Shown: positions 5,767-5,792 of the stretch, one piece after another
Layout of the letters: every line of letters begins with the position of its first letter
Position numbering within the stretch: the stretch's first letter is position 1
Source: Actinomycetes bacterium
Lineage (GTDB): Bacteria; Actinomycetota; Acidimicrobiia; Acidimicrobiales; Microtrichaceae
Direction: 5' to 3'
Assembly: GCA_023427825.1 (NCBI GenBank)
Contig: JAEZAI010000473.1
Span: 1-5,792, forward strand
DNA: 5,792 bases
Made by a program: the position numbers and the translations under genes
The notes under the pieces: generated by a model
Seen by the model: only the letters and a program-made list of their open reading frames with translations
Database searches by the model: none
What the model was told of the DNA's origin: nothing

Positions 5767-5792
5767 CCCCCCCCCCCCCCCGCCCCCCCCCC
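5767..5792. repeat. Poly-C tract at the contig end, probable artefact
   Basis: Fifteen C (5767-5781), one G, then ten C run to the last base. Read through, it would encode only glycine or proline. Its place at the very end, abutting a coding region that is otherwise normal, suggests a sequencing or assembly artefact rather than biology. Confidence 0.75.

Overview
The window is high-GC DNA (roughly 70% by eye) with long reading frames, strong G/C preference at third codon positions, GTG starts and almost no Shine-Dalgarno sequences. Together with a glutaminase-STAS fusion and a membrane protein of a type I associate with actinobacteria, this points to an actinomycete (Actinomycetota). I cannot name a genus. 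Both ends cut through genes, and the right end dissolves into a poly-C tract, so this looks like a complete short contig with a poor right end.

Layout from left to right. (1) Positions 2-1417, + strand: the 3' part of a lipoprotein, an ABC-transporter solute-binding protein of the sugar/glycerol-phosphate type, missing most of its signal peptide at the window edge. (2) Positions 1419-1454: a strong bulged hairpin between two convergent genes, probably a terminator serving both. (3) Positions 1467-2420, - strand: an Fe(II)/2-oxoglutarate dioxygenase of the clavaminate synthase / free L-amino-acid hydroxylase family (AsnO/VioC-like). A TAnnnT -10 element ends six bases before its ATG, and a nested inverted repeat overlaps that promoter. 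(4) Positions 2511-3377, - strand: an RpiR-family regulator (helix-turn-helix plus SIS domain). (5) Positions 3378-3441: a 64-base divergent promoter region with two inverted repeats. (6) Positions 3442-4749, + strand: a serine-dependent glutaminase fused to a C-terminal STAS domain. (7) Positions 4752 to the right end, - strand: the C-terminal half of a polytopic membrane protein, split by an apparent one-base frameshift in a C6 run at 5494-5499.

The three central genes form a plausible amino-acid locus: the regulator and the amino-acid hydroxylase face the same way, and the glutaminase diverges from the regulator across a very short shared region. A regulator sensing a small metabolite and controlling both an amino-acid hydroxylase and a glutaminase is the most natural reading, but this is inference from gene order and operator-like repeats. 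The solute-binding protein and the membrane protein converge on this group from either side and need not belong to it. I see no RNA gene, CRISPR array, insertion sequence or defence system.
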